From an uncultured Flavobacteriaceae bacterium (lineage in GTDB: Bacteria; Bacteroidota; Bacteroidia; Flavobacteriales; Flavobacteriaceae), in assembly GCA_947494695.1 (NCBI GenBank), contig CANLWB010000013.1, positions 117,993-181,992 on the forward strand: a DNA stretch of 64,000 bases, given 5' to 3'. Every line of letters begins with the position of its first letter. Position 1 is the first letter of the stretch. This document shows positions 6,630 to 16,171 of this stretch, one piece after another. The position numbers were made by a program, and so were the translations under genes. Under the pieces are notes generated by a model. The model did not search any database and was not told the origin of the DNA. It was given only the letters and a program-made list of their open reading frames with translations.

Positions 6630-9395
6630 ATGCGAAAAGTACTTTTTTGCCTAGCCTTTTTATGTGTAACTCATAGCTTTTCACAATCTAAATCATTCAA
6701 AATTTCAGGAACTCTAGTTTCAGATGATGAAAAACAACCTTTAGAGTCAGCAACCGTTCATTTAGAACGCTTAAAAGATAGTTCCTTGGTAACCTATACC
6801 ATTACCGATAAGCATGGCGCTTTTTCTTTGGAAGAAAGAACGACAGCTGCAAAATTAAGGATAATGATCTCTTATGTGGGATATCGTACCTACTCAAAGA
6901 CCGTTGAAATAGCACGCTCAAATATTAATTTAAACACCATTAATTTACAGGTGGACAATCATGCGCTGGAAGAAGTACTTATAAAATCAAGAGCGCCAAT
7001 AACCGTTAAAAAAGATACACTCGAATTTAATGTAAAATCGTTTAAAACTAAAAAGGATGCTAATGTAGAAGATTTGCTGAAAGTGTTACCTGGTGTTGAA
7101 ATTGATGAAGATGGAAAGATCACAGTAAATGGGAAACCTGTTAACAAGGTATTTGTAAATGGAAAACCGTTTTTTGGTAATGACCCCACAATTGCAACAA
7201 GAAACTTAAGTAAAGATCTTATAGATAAGATTCAGGTCGTTAATACCAAAACCAAATCGCAGGCATTTACCGGAGAGGAGGGGGATAATGATAATAAAAC
7301 CATTAATCTTACTATAAAAAAAGAAAACAATAAGGGCATTTTTGGCCGAGTCTCAGGAGGTATTGGTACTGACAAAAGGCACGAGTTTGCCGGTATGTTT
7401 AATCGTTTTGATAATGATCAGCGATTAAGTATTTTATCGGCAGGAAACAATATAAATTCCCCGGGGTTTAGCTTTGGAGAAATAAGAAAAATGTTTGGAG
7501 GTGCCAATAGTTTTAATTTTAGTAGTGATGGCTCTTTTCAAGTTGACGGGAGGTCGTTTGGTGGTGGCCAGGGTATAACAACTTCTAAGAATTCAGGCTT
7601 TAACTTTGCCGATAAACCAGGGGATAAAACAGACTTAAATACAGACTATTTTTATTCTGAAAGTAACTCAGATAACCTTACCACAACACAGCGTGAGAAT
7701 ATTTTACCCGATACCCGGTATTTTACCGATTCGGAATCCCGATCTTTTAACGAGAATGAAGCCCATAATGCTCATATGGAATTTGATATTAAAGTGGATT
7801 CCACACTGTTAATCAATATAGCACCGTCCTTTAGTTACACAAAAAATAAAACGGTTTCATCCAGGGATGAACGCTCTAGAGACGCGCTAAATGTGTTAAC
7901 CAACGAATCAAATACAGAATCGGTTGTTGAAACCTTAGGTAAAAACTTTAATAATACTATTGAAGTCACGAAAAACTTTGGTTCCAAGGGAGCTTATTTG
8001 AGGGCCAGAATAAATACTCGAGTTAATAAGGGTGAGCGTGATGACTTTTTATTTTCTGAAATCAATATCTATGGGGATAGCCCCGATACGTTTGTAAGAG
8101 ATCAATTTACAGGAGGAAGCAATAAAACGACGACTTTAAATACTGGTATAAATTATAATCTGCCCATATTTACAGAGGGGCTGTTTTTAAATTTTGGATA
8201 TAGCTACAATCGGAATGTACAGGATGATGAGCGACGTACGTTAGATAAAGATAGCAATGGCGATTATACCATTTTTAATACCGAGCTAAGTACCGACTTT
8301 GAGTATATTAATGACATACTAAAACCAGAATTTTCGATTGAGTATAGAAATAAAGTGTGGTCTGCGAATTTTAAATCCAGTTACTTGTTTAGAACTCTGG
8401 AAAATAAAGATTTACTCAGACCTCAATTTAATATTGAACGTCGATTTGAAGCTGTAGAATTAGGTTCCAATGTGACTTACAGGTTCAGTCCTAAATCGAT
8501 AATGTACCTGTCGTATTGGTTAGGCAATAGACCACCTCAATTAAGGCAGCTACAGGCATTTCAAGATGTTTCAAATCCATTAAATACCATTGTGGGGAAT
8601 CCTAATTTAGAGCCAACAAATAATCATAGTGTTTCTCTTAATTTTAATACCTTCGATTTTCAAAAAGGAACAGGTTTTTATACTTACATAACTGCCAATT
8701 TTACAAATAATCAGGTCGTTTCTAATACCACTATTGATGAAAATTTTGTTAGAGAAACCACATATTTAAATGTTAATGGAAATTATAGAGCTAATGGAGA
8801 TTTAAATTACAATAAAAAGATCAAAATTGATTCTTTAAGGACGCTAAGAGGGGGGATTGGAATTAGGGTAAATAAAAATAGGAGAATCAATTATAACAAC
8901 GGCGTACAATATAAGAGTGATGTCATGTCGATTTCACCTGGTGTTCGTTTAAGGCTTATTTGGAAAGATGTTATGGAACTTATGTCGAGATATCGAATTA
9001 ATTTTACCAAAAACACTTACGATATTGATTCTTTTGAAGATAGAGAATTCATGTATCATACACTCAGTTTAAGCACAGCTACATTTTTACCCAGGCATTT
9101 CGAATGGAGGAATGAAGTTCAATATAATTACAATCCCAATATTGCTGATGGATTTCAAAAGAGTTCCTGGTTTTGGAATTCAACTTTAGCCTATTCTTTT
9201 ATGAAAGATAAAGCCATAGTAACACTTAAAGCATACGATGTTTTAAATCAGAATACAAATGCCAGGCGAGTAGCTAATCAAAACTTTATTCAGGATTCAC
9301 AGAGTACCGTATTACAGCAATATTTCATGCTTGGTTTTAGCTGGAAATTTAATACCCTTGGAGCCAAAGGCCAAATAAGAAAAACGCATTGGTAG
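6630..9395 (+). CDS. TonB-dependent outer-membrane receptor (CarboxypepD-reg plus beta-barrel)
   Basis: The 921-residue protein starts with a cleavable signal (about 1-18, ending SFSQ). Residues about 24-110 are a carboxypeptidase-regulatory-like beta-sandwich. A plug-like region follows (about 118-215, with VEDLLKVLPGVEIDEDGKITVNGKPV). The rest is a beta-barrel rich in alternating aromatic residues. The order matches the Bacteroidota 'outer membrane beta-barrel' receptor family rather than SusC: the plug is short and no SusD gene follows. Such proteins import or export unknown ligands using TonB energy. It is monocistronic. The ligand cannot be told from sequence. Confidence 0.88.
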   Translation: MRKVLFCLAFLCVTHSFSQSKSFKISGTLVSDDEKQPLESATVHLERLKDSSLVTYTITDKHGAFSLEERTTAAKLRIMISYVGYRTYSKTVEIARSNINLNTINLQVDNHALEEVLIKSRAPITVKKDTLEFNVKSFKTKKDANVEDLLKVLPGVEIDEDGKITVNGKPVNKVFVNGKPFFGNDPTIATRNLSKDLIDKIQVVNTKTKSQAFTGEEGDNDNKTINLTIKKENNKGIFGRVSGGIGTDKRHEFAGMFNRFDNDQRLSILSAGNNINSPGFSFGEIRKMFGGANSFNFSSDGSFQVDGRSFGGGQGITTSKNSGFNFADKPGDKTDLNTDYFYSESNSDNLTTTQRENILPDTRYFTDSESRSFNENEAHNAHMEFDIKVDSTLLINIAPSFSYTKNKTVSSRDERSRDALNVLTNESNTESVVETLGKNFNNTIEVTKNFGSKGAYLRARINTRVNKGERDDFLFSEINIYGDSPDTFVRDQFTGGSNKTTTLNTGINYNLPIFTEGLFLNFGYSYNRNVQDDERRTLDKDSNGDYTIFNTELSTDFEYINDILKPEFSIEYRNKVWSANFKSSYLFRTLENKDLLRPQFNIERRFEAVELGSNVTYRFSPKSIMYLSYWLGNRPPQLRQLQAFQDVSNPLNTIVGNPNLEPTNNHSVSLNFNTFDFQKGTGFYTYITANFTNNQVVSNTTIDENFVRETTYLNVNGNYRANGDLNYNKKIKIDSLRTLRGGIGIRVNKNRRINYNNGVQYKSDVMSISPGVRLRLIWKDVMELMSRYRINFTKNTYDIDSFEDREFMYHTLSLSTATFLPRHFEWRNEVQYNYNPNIADGFQKSSWFWNSTLAYSFMKDKAIVTLKAYDVLNQNTNARRVANQNFIQDSQSTVLQQYFMLGFSWKFNTLGAKGQIRKTHW

Positions 9396-9473
9396 TGCTA
9401 AGGATAAGTTAGGATTAAATTAACCTGACCCGAAAGTTTCAATCCTAAAAATAAATAGAAGTAGTTGTCAAAG

Positions 9474-10331
9474 TTACCAGCTACCACCGGCACCTCCTCC
9501 AGAAAAACCGCCACCACCAAAGCCGCCTCCGAAGCCACCTCCTGAAGACCAACCGCCGCCAGAGCTTCCGCCCCAACCACTGCCAGAAGATCCAGAGCCT
9601 CCATAGTTGCCACGTCCCATATTACTTAGAATAATGGCTTCTAAAATACTGGTGCCTGTAGAACGGTTTCCACGGTTTCCTCCTCGGCCACCACCTCGTT
9701 TGTTTTTAGAAATGGAAATAAGAATAAAAATGAAGATGAAAATGAGAATAATAATAAGCCCAGAAGGTATTCCTTTGCGATCATCAGGTTTTCGTGTTCC
9801 CTTATATTCTCCTTTAAGTACCTGGAAAATGGCATCTGCTCCTTGATTTAAACCATCATAATAGTTGTTTTGTTTAAAATGTGGGATTATTATGTTTCTA
9901 ATGATCTCTCCATTAATACCAGCCGTTAGTTTATGTTCGATACCGTAACCCGGAGAAATCCATATTTTTCTATCATCTTTAGCTAGTAAAATAAATACAC
10001 CATTATCTTCTTTGGCCTGGCCAATACCCCACTCATGACCCCACCGCGGAGCCAGCAACCCTATATTTTCCCCTTTCGTAGTACTGATAATTGCAACAAC
10101 AATTTGAGTTGAAGTCGTGTCAGAATATTTAATAAGTTTTTGCTCAAGACTATTTTTTTGAGAAGACTGAAGTAAATTAACATAATCGTAGACACTCGTT
10201 TGAAATTCTGGTGCTTTGGGAATGTCAAATTGAGCAAAAGATGAGAAAATACAGGACAGCATTATTACCATAGCTGTAACCGTATTTTTTGATTTAGGTA
10301 ACGATTCAAAAGTAGAAATTAGAGGTCGCAT
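9474..10331 (-). CDS. TPM-domain membrane protein with Gly/Ser-rich tail
   Basis: A signal-like helix (about 20-34, ending SSFAQ) precedes the TPM domain (about 45-165), recognisable from VYDYVNLLQ, STQIVVAII, GIGQAKEDNGVFILLAKDDR and ISPGYGIEH. A transmembrane helix (about 188-205, IILIFIFIFILISI) and a long Gly/Ser/Trp-rich tail to residue 285 complete it. TPM proteins are found in envelope and photosystem-repair contexts; biochemical roles in this phylum are not settled. The gene is last in the cluster M23-MerR-LemA-TPM-TPM, 11 bp after the shorter TPM gene. An internal start at Met21 would still keep the signal helix. Confidence 0.87.
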   Translation of the reverse strand: MRPLISTFESLPKSKNTVTAMVIMLSCIFSSFAQFDIPKAPEFQTSVYDYVNLLQSSQKNSLEQKLIKYSDTTSTQIVVAIISTTKGENIGLLAPRWGHEWGIGQAKEDNGVFILLAKDDRKIWISPGYGIEHKLTAGINGEIIRNIIIPHFKQNNYYDGLNQGADAIFQVLKGEYKGTRKPDDRKGIPSGLIIILIFIFIFILISISKNKRGGGRGGNRGNRSTGTSILEAIILSNMGRGNYGGSGSSGSGWGGSSGGGWSSGGGFGGGFGGGGFSGGGAGGSW

Positions 10332-10342
10332 ATATTTAAAAC

Positions 10343-10780
10343 TTATCCTTTAGAAATTTCATTAGACAATTCATCAATATCATCTTGTTGCCACGGGAAA
10401 TATGCTTTTAATTGCTTTCCTGCTTTTAAGACGCCTTCAGAAATACCTTGTTTAAAATTCCCTCTTTTAAAATATGATTGCATAACATCTTTTGTGCTAT
10501 CCCAAAAATTATCAGGTACGACATCATTTATACCTTTATCACCATAAATAGCAAAGGCTTTGTCTTCTACAGCTATATAAATTAATACACCATTTTGTTC
10601 TTTCGTGTTATTCATTTTAAGGTGGTGGAAAACTTCAATAGCGCGGTTGAGTACATCCCCGTTGGATGTTTTCTCAAGATGAACTCTAATTTCTCCCGAA
10701 GTGTTTTGTTCGGCTATTCTTATAGCTTCAACGATTTCCTGTTCTTCTTCTTTAGAAAGAAAATCTTCTATTTTAGACAT
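10343..10780 (-). CDS. TPM-domain protein (short, cytoplasmic)
   Basis: The 145-residue protein is a single TPM domain without a signal or membrane segment. EEEQEIVEAIRIAEQNTSGE, IRVHLE, NGVLIYIAVEDKAFAIYGD and FKQGISEGVLKAGKQL are family features. It lies 6 bp after lemA and 11 bp before the long TPM gene, so the three are very likely co-transcribed. LemA next to TPM proteins is a recurring arrangement in Bacteroidota; the joint function is unknown. A pairing of one cytoplasmic and one membrane TPM protein suggests they act on opposite faces of the inner membrane (inference). Confidence 0.87.
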   Translation of the reverse strand: MSKIEDFLSKEEEQEIVEAIRIAEQNTSGEIRVHLEKTSNGDVLNRAIEVFHHLKMNNTKEQNGVLIYIAVEDKAFAIYGDKGINDVVPDNFWDSTKDVMQSYFKRGNFKQGISEGVLKAGKQLKAYFPWQQDDIDELSNEISKG

Positions 10781-10786
10781 GGGTTT

Positions 10787-11383
10787 TTATTTAAAGTCGA
10801 ACTGAACGTCAACAGGTTTGTCTGCTCCGGCTTCAGCATCGAAATATGGTTTTTCATCAAAATTAAATATACCAACAAGTATAGAGTTTGGAAACCTATT
10901 TACATGCTTGTTATAAGGCTTTATTTGCTCATTAAAACGTGTTCTGGCCGTTTGGATGGTGTTTTCAGTACTGGTTAGCTCATCTTGTAATTTCAAGAAG
11001 TTTTGATTTGCTTTTAACTCCGGGTAGCGCTCAACGGTTACTAGTAAGCTTTTTAAAGCACCACTTAAACCTCCTTGTACCTGATTATATTGAGCCAATT
11101 GCTCTGGTGTAACATTAGAGGGGTCAATCGAGATTGATGTTGCCTTGGCACGAGCCTCTATAACTGCAGTTAGAGTGCTTTTTTCGAAATCTGCAGCACC
11201 TTTAACCGTATTTACTAAATTGCCAATGAGATCATTTCTGCGTTGATAAGACGTTTGAACATTTCCCCAAGCTTCTTTTACATTTTCATTAAGATCGACA
11301 GCTGTATTGTTAAATCCCTTTCCCCAGGAATACAGACCTATAGCAAGAATAGCTATAATAATCCATGGTAAAAACTTCTTCAT
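10787..11383 (-). CDS. LemA family protein
   Basis: The 198-residue protein has one N-terminal membrane helix (about 5-20) followed by the helical-bundle LemA domain. It is recognised from ENVKEAWGNVQTSYQRRNDL, IGNLVNTVKG, LKSLLVTVERYPELKANQNF and YNKHVNRFPN. LemA-family proteins are membrane-tethered coiled bundles of poorly known function. The gene starts the tight LemA-TPM-TPM run, about 100 bp after the MerR gene. The short gap could hold its own promoter, but I do not see a convincing one. Confidence 0.93.
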   Translation of the reverse strand: MKKFLPWIIIAILAIGLYSWGKGFNNTAVDLNENVKEAWGNVQTSYQRRNDLIGNLVNTVKGAADFEKSTLTAVIEARAKATSISIDPSNVTPEQLAQYNQVQGGLSGALKSLLVTVERYPELKANQNFLKLQDELTSTENTIQTARTRFNEQIKPYNKHVNRFPNSILVGIFNFDEKPYFDAEAGADKPVDVQFDFK

Positions 11384-11484
11384 AATAAATGAGTTTAATA
11401 TAATGTGTTAATGGTTACTTATGAGACACCCGATTTTAAAAAAAGTTACATGATGACATGTATTTTTTAAAATTGCAGCTCATT

Positions 11485-11814
11485 CTAAAGGTTCTCCTTT
11501 ATTTTAATTAGTTGGTTTTTTACAGATTCTAATTTATTAATAATTTCAAAATTAGAAAGTGTGTCTTTTTTACCTTCCTTGAGATGAGTCTTAGCCCCTT
11601 CCAGTGTAAATCCGCGTTCTTTAACAAGGTGATAAATAAGTTTTAGGTTCTTAATATCTTCGGGGGTGAACTTGCGATTGCCTTTCGCGTTTTTTTTGGG
11701 TTTTAATACATCAAATTCCTTTTCCCAAAACCGAATTAAAGATGTGTTAACGTCGAATGCCTTAGCTACTTCGCCAATACCATAATATCGTTTTTCGGGC
11801 AGTTCTATATGCAT
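11485..11814 (-). CDS. MerR-family transcriptional regulator
   Basis: The 109-residue protein has an N-terminal winged helix, YGIGEVAKAFDVNTSLIRFW plus EKEFDVL, then the wing KPKKNAKGNRKFTPEDI and a coiled-coil tail. It has no effector domain beyond the coil, unlike metal-sensing MerR proteins, and belongs to the short MerR type common in Flavobacteriia. Its start overlaps the last base of the M23 peptidase gene, so the two are translationally linked. I infer control of envelope genes; the target is not visible. Confidence 0.9.
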   Translation of the reverse strand: MHIELPEKRYYGIGEVAKAFDVNTSLIRFWEKEFDVLKPKKNAKGNRKFTPEDIKNLKLIYHLVKERGFTLEGAKTHLKEGKKDTLSNFEIINKLESVKNQLIKIKENL

Positions 11815-12785
11815 TAATCCAGAGATTGATTTTCTAATGAAGCATGCTCCAGTAACTTGTTAAACTCTTCAGCAGTTAAACTGCCATAATAGAAGTTTAT
11901 AGGGTTAATACGTGCGCCATCTTTAAAGATTTCATAATGAAGGTGAGGCGCTTCCGAGCGTCCTGTACTTCCTACAAAACCAATTATATCGCCACGTTTA
12001 ACCTTTTGGTTTTTTCTAACATTATACTTGTAAAGGTGTGCATATAAGCTAACATATCCAAAGCCATGGTCAATTCTTATATGTTTTCCGTATCCGCTGG
12101 AACCAGAATCTGCTCTTACAATTACACCATCACCACTGGCGTAAATAGGCGTACCTCTTGGAGCTGTAAAATCCATTCCCCAGTGCATTTTTCGAGCTTT
12201 TGTAAACGGATCAGAACGCATTCCATATCCAGAAGCCATTCTGGTTAAATCTTCATTGCTAACCGGTTGTATGGCTGGAATCGCTACTAAAAGTTTCTCC
12301 TTTTCTTCAGCTAAAAGAGCAATTTCATCAAGCGATCGCGATTGCACAACAATTTGCTTCTGAAGTATATCAATGCGCTTATTACTTTCTATAATTAATT
12401 TAGAATTATCAAACCCTTCTAAATCCTTATATCGGTTTATTCCCCCAAATCCCGCTTTACGTTGAGCTTCGGGTATTGGATTTGCTTCAAAATAAACCCG
12501 GTATATATTATTGTCTCTATCTTCAATATTAGATAAGACCGTTTCGGCTTCAGACATTTTTTTATTAAGCAACTCAAACTGCAATTGCATGTTCTCCAGT
12601 TCCCTATTTAAAGCCTTTTCTTTTGGAGATTCAACATACTGAAACGTAATAAACACAAAGATAAAAGCAAAAAAAGCACAGCCTAAAATAAAGAAGGAGG
12701 CGTACTTGAATGTTGTCCTCTTTTTTCGCTCAATTTTTCGGTAAGACAGTGATTCAGGATCGTAATAATATTTTACCTTACTCAT
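11814..12785 (-). CDS. M23-family (LytM) metallopeptidase, membrane-anchored
   Basis: The 323-residue protein has a cytoplasmic N-terminus, one membrane helix (about 29-49), a coiled-coil segment (about 55-90 and 130-165) and a C-terminal M23 domain. The zinc ligands are present: His201 and Asp205 in HWGMD, and His283 in HLHYE, with His250 in SLYAHLY as the other catalytic histidine. The enzyme should therefore be active and cut peptidoglycan cross-bridges. It is the first gene of the cluster leading into MerR, LemA and TPM genes. The architecture matches the divisome/elongation-associated M23 endopeptidases of the phylum. Confidence 0.93.
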   Translation of the reverse strand: MSKVKYYYDPESLSYRKIERKKRTTFKYASFFILGCAFFAFIFVFITFQYVESPKEKALNRELENMQLQFELLNKKMSEAETVLSNIEDRDNNIYRVYFEANPIPEAQRKAGFGGINRYKDLEGFDNSKLIIESNKRIDILQKQIVVQSRSLDEIALLAEEKEKLLVAIPAIQPVSNEDLTRMASGYGMRSDPFTKARKMHWGMDFTAPRGTPIYASGDGVIVRADSGSSGYGKHIRIDHGFGYVSLYAHLYKYNVRKNQKVKRGDIIGFVGSTGRSEAPHLHYEIFKDGARINPINFYYGSLTAEEFNKLLEHASLENQSLD

Positions 12786-13004
12786 TTCTTAAATTATACT
12801 ATTTTTGCAACTTAATTAAGGTATAGTAATTGTTGCATGTAATATGCCAACGGACAAACCTACAAAAAATTATCATAAACATAATATGATTATTTTTTTG
12901 ATTATAGTTCTCTTACCTTAAAAGTTAGAATAAAACGAAAGTAAATATAAAAATTGTTTCTTTTAAAGCCGATTAACAGGGACAAGTTTTTTTAATAAGA
13001 ATAC

Positions 13005-15620
13005 ATGAAATCACAAGAAATACGGTCTAAGTTTTTAAGTTTTTTTGAAGAAAAGAAGCACAGCGTTGTGCCTTCTGCGCCAATGGTTTTAAAAGACGAT
13101 CCCACGTTAATGTTTGTAAATTCTGGAATGGCTCCTTTTAAAGAATTCTTTTTAGGAAATGCACAGCCCAAGAATACCCGTATGACCGATTCTCAAAAAT
13201 GCCTTCGTGTTTCTGGAAAGCATAATGATTTGGAAGAGGTAGGATACGATACATACCACCATACGCTTTTCGAAATGCTTGGCAACTGGAGTTTTGGAGA
13301 TTACTTTAAAAAAGAAGCCATTGCCTGGGCCTGGGAATTATTAACAGAAGTGTATGGAATTGATAAGGATATACTATACGTAACCGTTTTTGAAGGGAGT
13401 GAAGATAGAGACAAGCTTACTATGGATATGGAGGCCTACGATTTCTGGAAGCAACATATTGCTGAAGATCGCATTTTAAAAGGTGATAAGAAGGATAACT
13501 TTTGGGAGATGGGAGAGCAAGGCCCCTGTGGACCTTGTAGTGAGATTCATGTCGATATTCGTTCTGCTGAAGAGAAAGCTAAAGTTCCGGGAAAGGACTT
13601 AATAAATACAGACCATCCTCAAGTTGTGGAGATATGGAATCTGGTTTTTATGCAGTATAACCGCAAGGCCAATGGCGAGTTAGAAAACTTACCAGACAAA
13701 CATATTGACACAGGAATGGGGTTTGAACGTTTGTGTATGGTGTTACAAGGCGTTCAATCGAATTATGATACGGATGTCTTTACGCCTTTAATAAGAGAAA
13801 TTGAGGCCATTACTGAAAAGAAATATGGTAAAGATGAAAAAGTTGATGTAGCTGTTCGTGTTATTGCAGATCATGTTAGAGCGGTGGCATTTTCTATAGC
13901 CGATGGGCAATTGCCAAGCAATAATGGAGCGGGGTATGTGATTCGTAGAATTTTGAGACGTGCCGTACGTTACGGATTTACATTTTTAGATAAAAAAGAA
14001 GCCTTTATTTATAGGTTGGTTGATGTTTTAGGGAAAAAGATGGGAGATGCTTTTCCCGAATTAAAAGCCCAGAAGCAGCTCATCGAAAATGTTATTAAGG
14101 AAGAAGAACAATCGTTTTTAAGAACGTTAGATCAAGGTTTATTGCTACTTAACCGAATTGTAGAAGAAACCAAAGGAGATATGGTGTCTGGCGAAAAGGC
14201 TTTCGAATTATATGATACCTACGGCTTTCCAATAGACCTAACTGCTCTTATATTGAGTGAAAAAGGATTAAAACTTGACGTGGAAGGTTTTGAAGCTCAC
14301 CTTCAGAAACAAAAAGACCGTTCGCGTGCGGCTGGTGAAATGTCTACAGACGACTGGACCATTTTATATAAGGATACCGATGAAGAATTTGTTGGATATG
14401 ATACTTTGGAAACCAATGTTAAACTAACCAGATACAGAAAGGTTGTTACTAAAAAAGATGGGGAGATGTATCAATTGGTGTTTAATATAACACCCTTCTA
14501 TCCGGAAGGAGGAGGTCAAGTAGGTGATAAGGGCTATCTGGAAGATATGCATGGTGATGTTATTTATATTTTGGACACAAAAAAAGAGAACAATGTCATT
14601 CTTCATTTCACAAAGAACTTACCAAAGCATGTTGAAGAAACGTTTAAAGCGGTGGTTGATTCGAAACAACGTTACAGAACAGAGTGTAACCATACAGCAA
14701 CACACCTGTTGCATCAGGCATTAAGGGAAGTGCTGGGAACACATGTAGAGCAAAAGGGAAGTGCGGTGCATTCGAAATATTTACGTTTCGATTTTTCTCA
14801 TTTTTCGAAATTAACCGTAGAAGAACTGCGAGATGTTGAAAATTTTGTGAATGCCAGAATAGAAGGAAAACTGAATTTGGAGGAAAAACGTAACATTCCT
14901 AAAGACCAGGCTATAGCAGAAGGTGCGATGAGCTTGTTTGGTGAAAAGTACGGGGATACAGTGCGAGCCATTCGTTTTGGTCAGTCCATAGAGCTTTGTG
15001 GAGGAACTCACGTGAAAAATACCGCCGATATTTGGCATTTTAAAATTGTATCTGAAGCCGCAGTAGCCGCGGGAATTCGTCGTATTGAGGCCATTACTAA
15101 TGATGCGGTTAGAGATTTCTATTTTGAGAATAACCGGGCTTATTTTGAAATGAAAGATTTACTTAACAATGCTAAAGAGCCTGTAAAGGCATTACAAAGT
15201 CTGCAAGAAGAAAACGTAGATCTTAAAAAGCAAATAGAATCGTTATTAAAAGATAAAGCCAAAAACATAAAAGGAGAACTTAAAAGTGAGCTGCAAGATG
15301 TTAATGGTATTAAATTTTTAGCAAAGAAGCTAGATCTGGATGCTGGAGGTATTAAAGATGTTGTTTTTGAATTGGGGGGCGAGTTTGATAATTTATTCTT
15401 ATTGTTTGGAGCGGAACAAAATGGAAAGGCATTGTTGTCTTGTTATATATCAAAAGAACTCGTAACCAGTAAAGGATTAAATGCTGGGCAAGTGGTTAGA
15501 GAACTGGGGAAATACATCCAGGGTGGTGGTGGCGGACAACCATTTTTTGCAACTGCCGGGGGAAAAAATCCAGATGGAATTGATAAGGCTTTGGCGAAGG
15601 TTAAGGATTATTTGAATTAA
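13005..15620 (+). CDS. alaS: alanine--tRNA ligase
   Basis: The 871-residue length is normal. The class II catalytic core occupies the N-terminal part ([34 protein letters not shown] and the [13 protein letters not shown] [15 protein letters not shown]). The editing domain carries the zinc motif [18 protein letters not shown] and CGGTH. The C-terminal C-Ala region ends with [16 protein letters not shown]. It charges tRNA-Ala and hydrolyses mischarged Ser/Gly-tRNA-Ala. It is monocistronic, divergent from the M23 gene, with a 219-bp intergenic region. Confidence 0.98.
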   Translation: MKSQEIRSKFLSFFEEKKHSVVPSAPMVLKDDPTLMFVNSGMAPFKEFFLGNAQPKNTRMTDSQKCLRVSGKHNDLEEVGYDTYHHTLFEMLGNWSFGDYFKKEAIAWAWELLTEVYGIDKDILYVTVFEGSEDRDKLTMDMEAYDFWKQHIAEDRILKGDKKDNFWEMGEQGPCGPCSEIHVDIRSAEEKAKVPGKDLINTDHPQVVEIWNLVFMQYNRKANGELENLPDKHIDTGMGFERLCMVLQGVQSNYDTDVFTPLIREIEAITEKKYGKDEKVDVAVRVIADHVRAVAFSIADGQLPSNNGAGYVIRRILRRAVRYGFTFLDKKEAFIYRLVDVLGKKMGDAFPELKAQKQLIENVIKEEEQSFLRTLDQGLLLLNRIVEETKGDMVSGEKAFELYDTYGFPIDLTALILSEKGLKLDVEGFEAHLQKQKDRSRAAGEMSTDDWTILYKDTDEEFVGYDTLETNVKLTRYRKVVTKKDGEMYQLVFNITPFYPEGGGQVGDKGYLEDMHGDVIYILDTKKENNVILHFTKNLPKHVEETFKAVVDSKQRYRTECNHTATHLLHQALREVLGTHVEQKGSAVHSKYLRFDFSHFSKLTVEELRDVENFVNARIEGKLNLEEKRNIPKDQAIAEGAMSLFGEKYGDTVRAIRFGQSIELCGGTHVKNTADIWHFKIVSEAAVAAGIRRIEAITNDAVRDFYFENNRAYFEMKDLLNNAKEPVKALQSLQEENVDLKKQIESLLKDKAKNIKGELKSELQDVNGIKFLAKKLDLDAGGIKDVVFELGGEFDNLFLLFGAEQNGKALLSCYISKELVTSKGLNAGQVVRELGKYIQGGGGGQPFFATAGGKNPDGIDKALAKVKDYLN

Positions 15621-15631
15621 ATATATATTAT

Positions 15632-15656
15632 CTCGTAAAGTCGCAAAGACACAAAG
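15632..15656. repeat. left inverted repeat flanking the GxxExxY remnant
   Basis: CTCGTAAAGTCGCAAAGACA and CAAAG form a 25-nt arm that matches the reverse complement of 16065-16089 at 19 of 25 positions. The two arms enclose the whole decayed GxxExxY gene. Confidence 0.6.
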
Positions 15657-15660
15657 TATT

Positions 15661-16057
15661 ATGAAAGTAAACGAGCAACGGTTTGAAAATTATTTGGTTT
15701 CAAAATAGTTAATAGTTGTTGTCATATTCATGCGAATTTGAGGCCAGGATTATTGAAATCTGTTTATGAAGAAATTTTATATTCGGAATGGACAGAAATA
15801 GGGTGTGTGGTAGAATGGCAAAGTATCTGCCCGTAGTTTGGAAAGGTAAAACATTGGATTTAGGGTTTCGAACAGATTTAAATAGTTAAAAATAAAGTCA
15901 TAATCGAGATAAAGTCTGTGCAAGTGATGCATCCCGTTCATCTCAAGCAGTTATTAAGCTGTCTGAGATTATTAGGGCTAAAACCAGGGTTTCTAGTTAA
16001 TTTTATTAAAGTCCATTAATAAAAACAGGAATAACCCGAATAGTAAACGGTTTGTAA
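15661..16057 (+). pseudogene. GxxExxY family protein, decayed by several frameshifts
   Basis: Translating across frames recovers a full-length GxxExxY (PDDEXK_3-type) protein in pieces. IVNSCCHIHANL continues into RPGLLKSVYEEILYSEW up to a TAG after SICP. VVWKGKTLDLGFRTDL follows in the next frame, then IVKNKVIIEIKSV and MHPVHLKQLLSCLRLLGLK, PGFLVNF, and finally LIKTGITRIVNGL ending at 16057. At least four frame changes (near 15707, 15831, 15882 and 16012) rule out a functional product. The family's nuclease-like core (D..YR.D, E.K) is still legible. Sequencing error is unlikely with so many shifts and intact neighbours. Confidence 0.85.
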
Positions 16058-16064
16058 GTCAGGG

Positions 16065-16089
16065 CTTCGTGTCTTCACGTCTATGCGAG
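16065..16089. repeat. right inverted repeat flanking the GxxExxY remnant
   Basis: CTTCGTGTCTTCACGTCTAT and GCGAG are the reverse-complement partner of 15632-15656 (19/25 identical). The arm begins 8 bp after the last readable codon of the pseudogene. Confidence 0.6.
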
Positions 16090-16171
16090 AAAATATTAAG
16101 ACACGCCATTTAAAACATAAACCTTAGTTTAATATATCAGTATTTTTGGCAGAATCCATTCAGTATAAACA

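Noticed and set aside
12844..12924. 26-codon frame MPTDKPTKNYHKHNMIIFL with a hydrophobic end
   Set aside because: Falls in the alaS/M23 divergent promoter region, with no conservation evidence from sequence alone.
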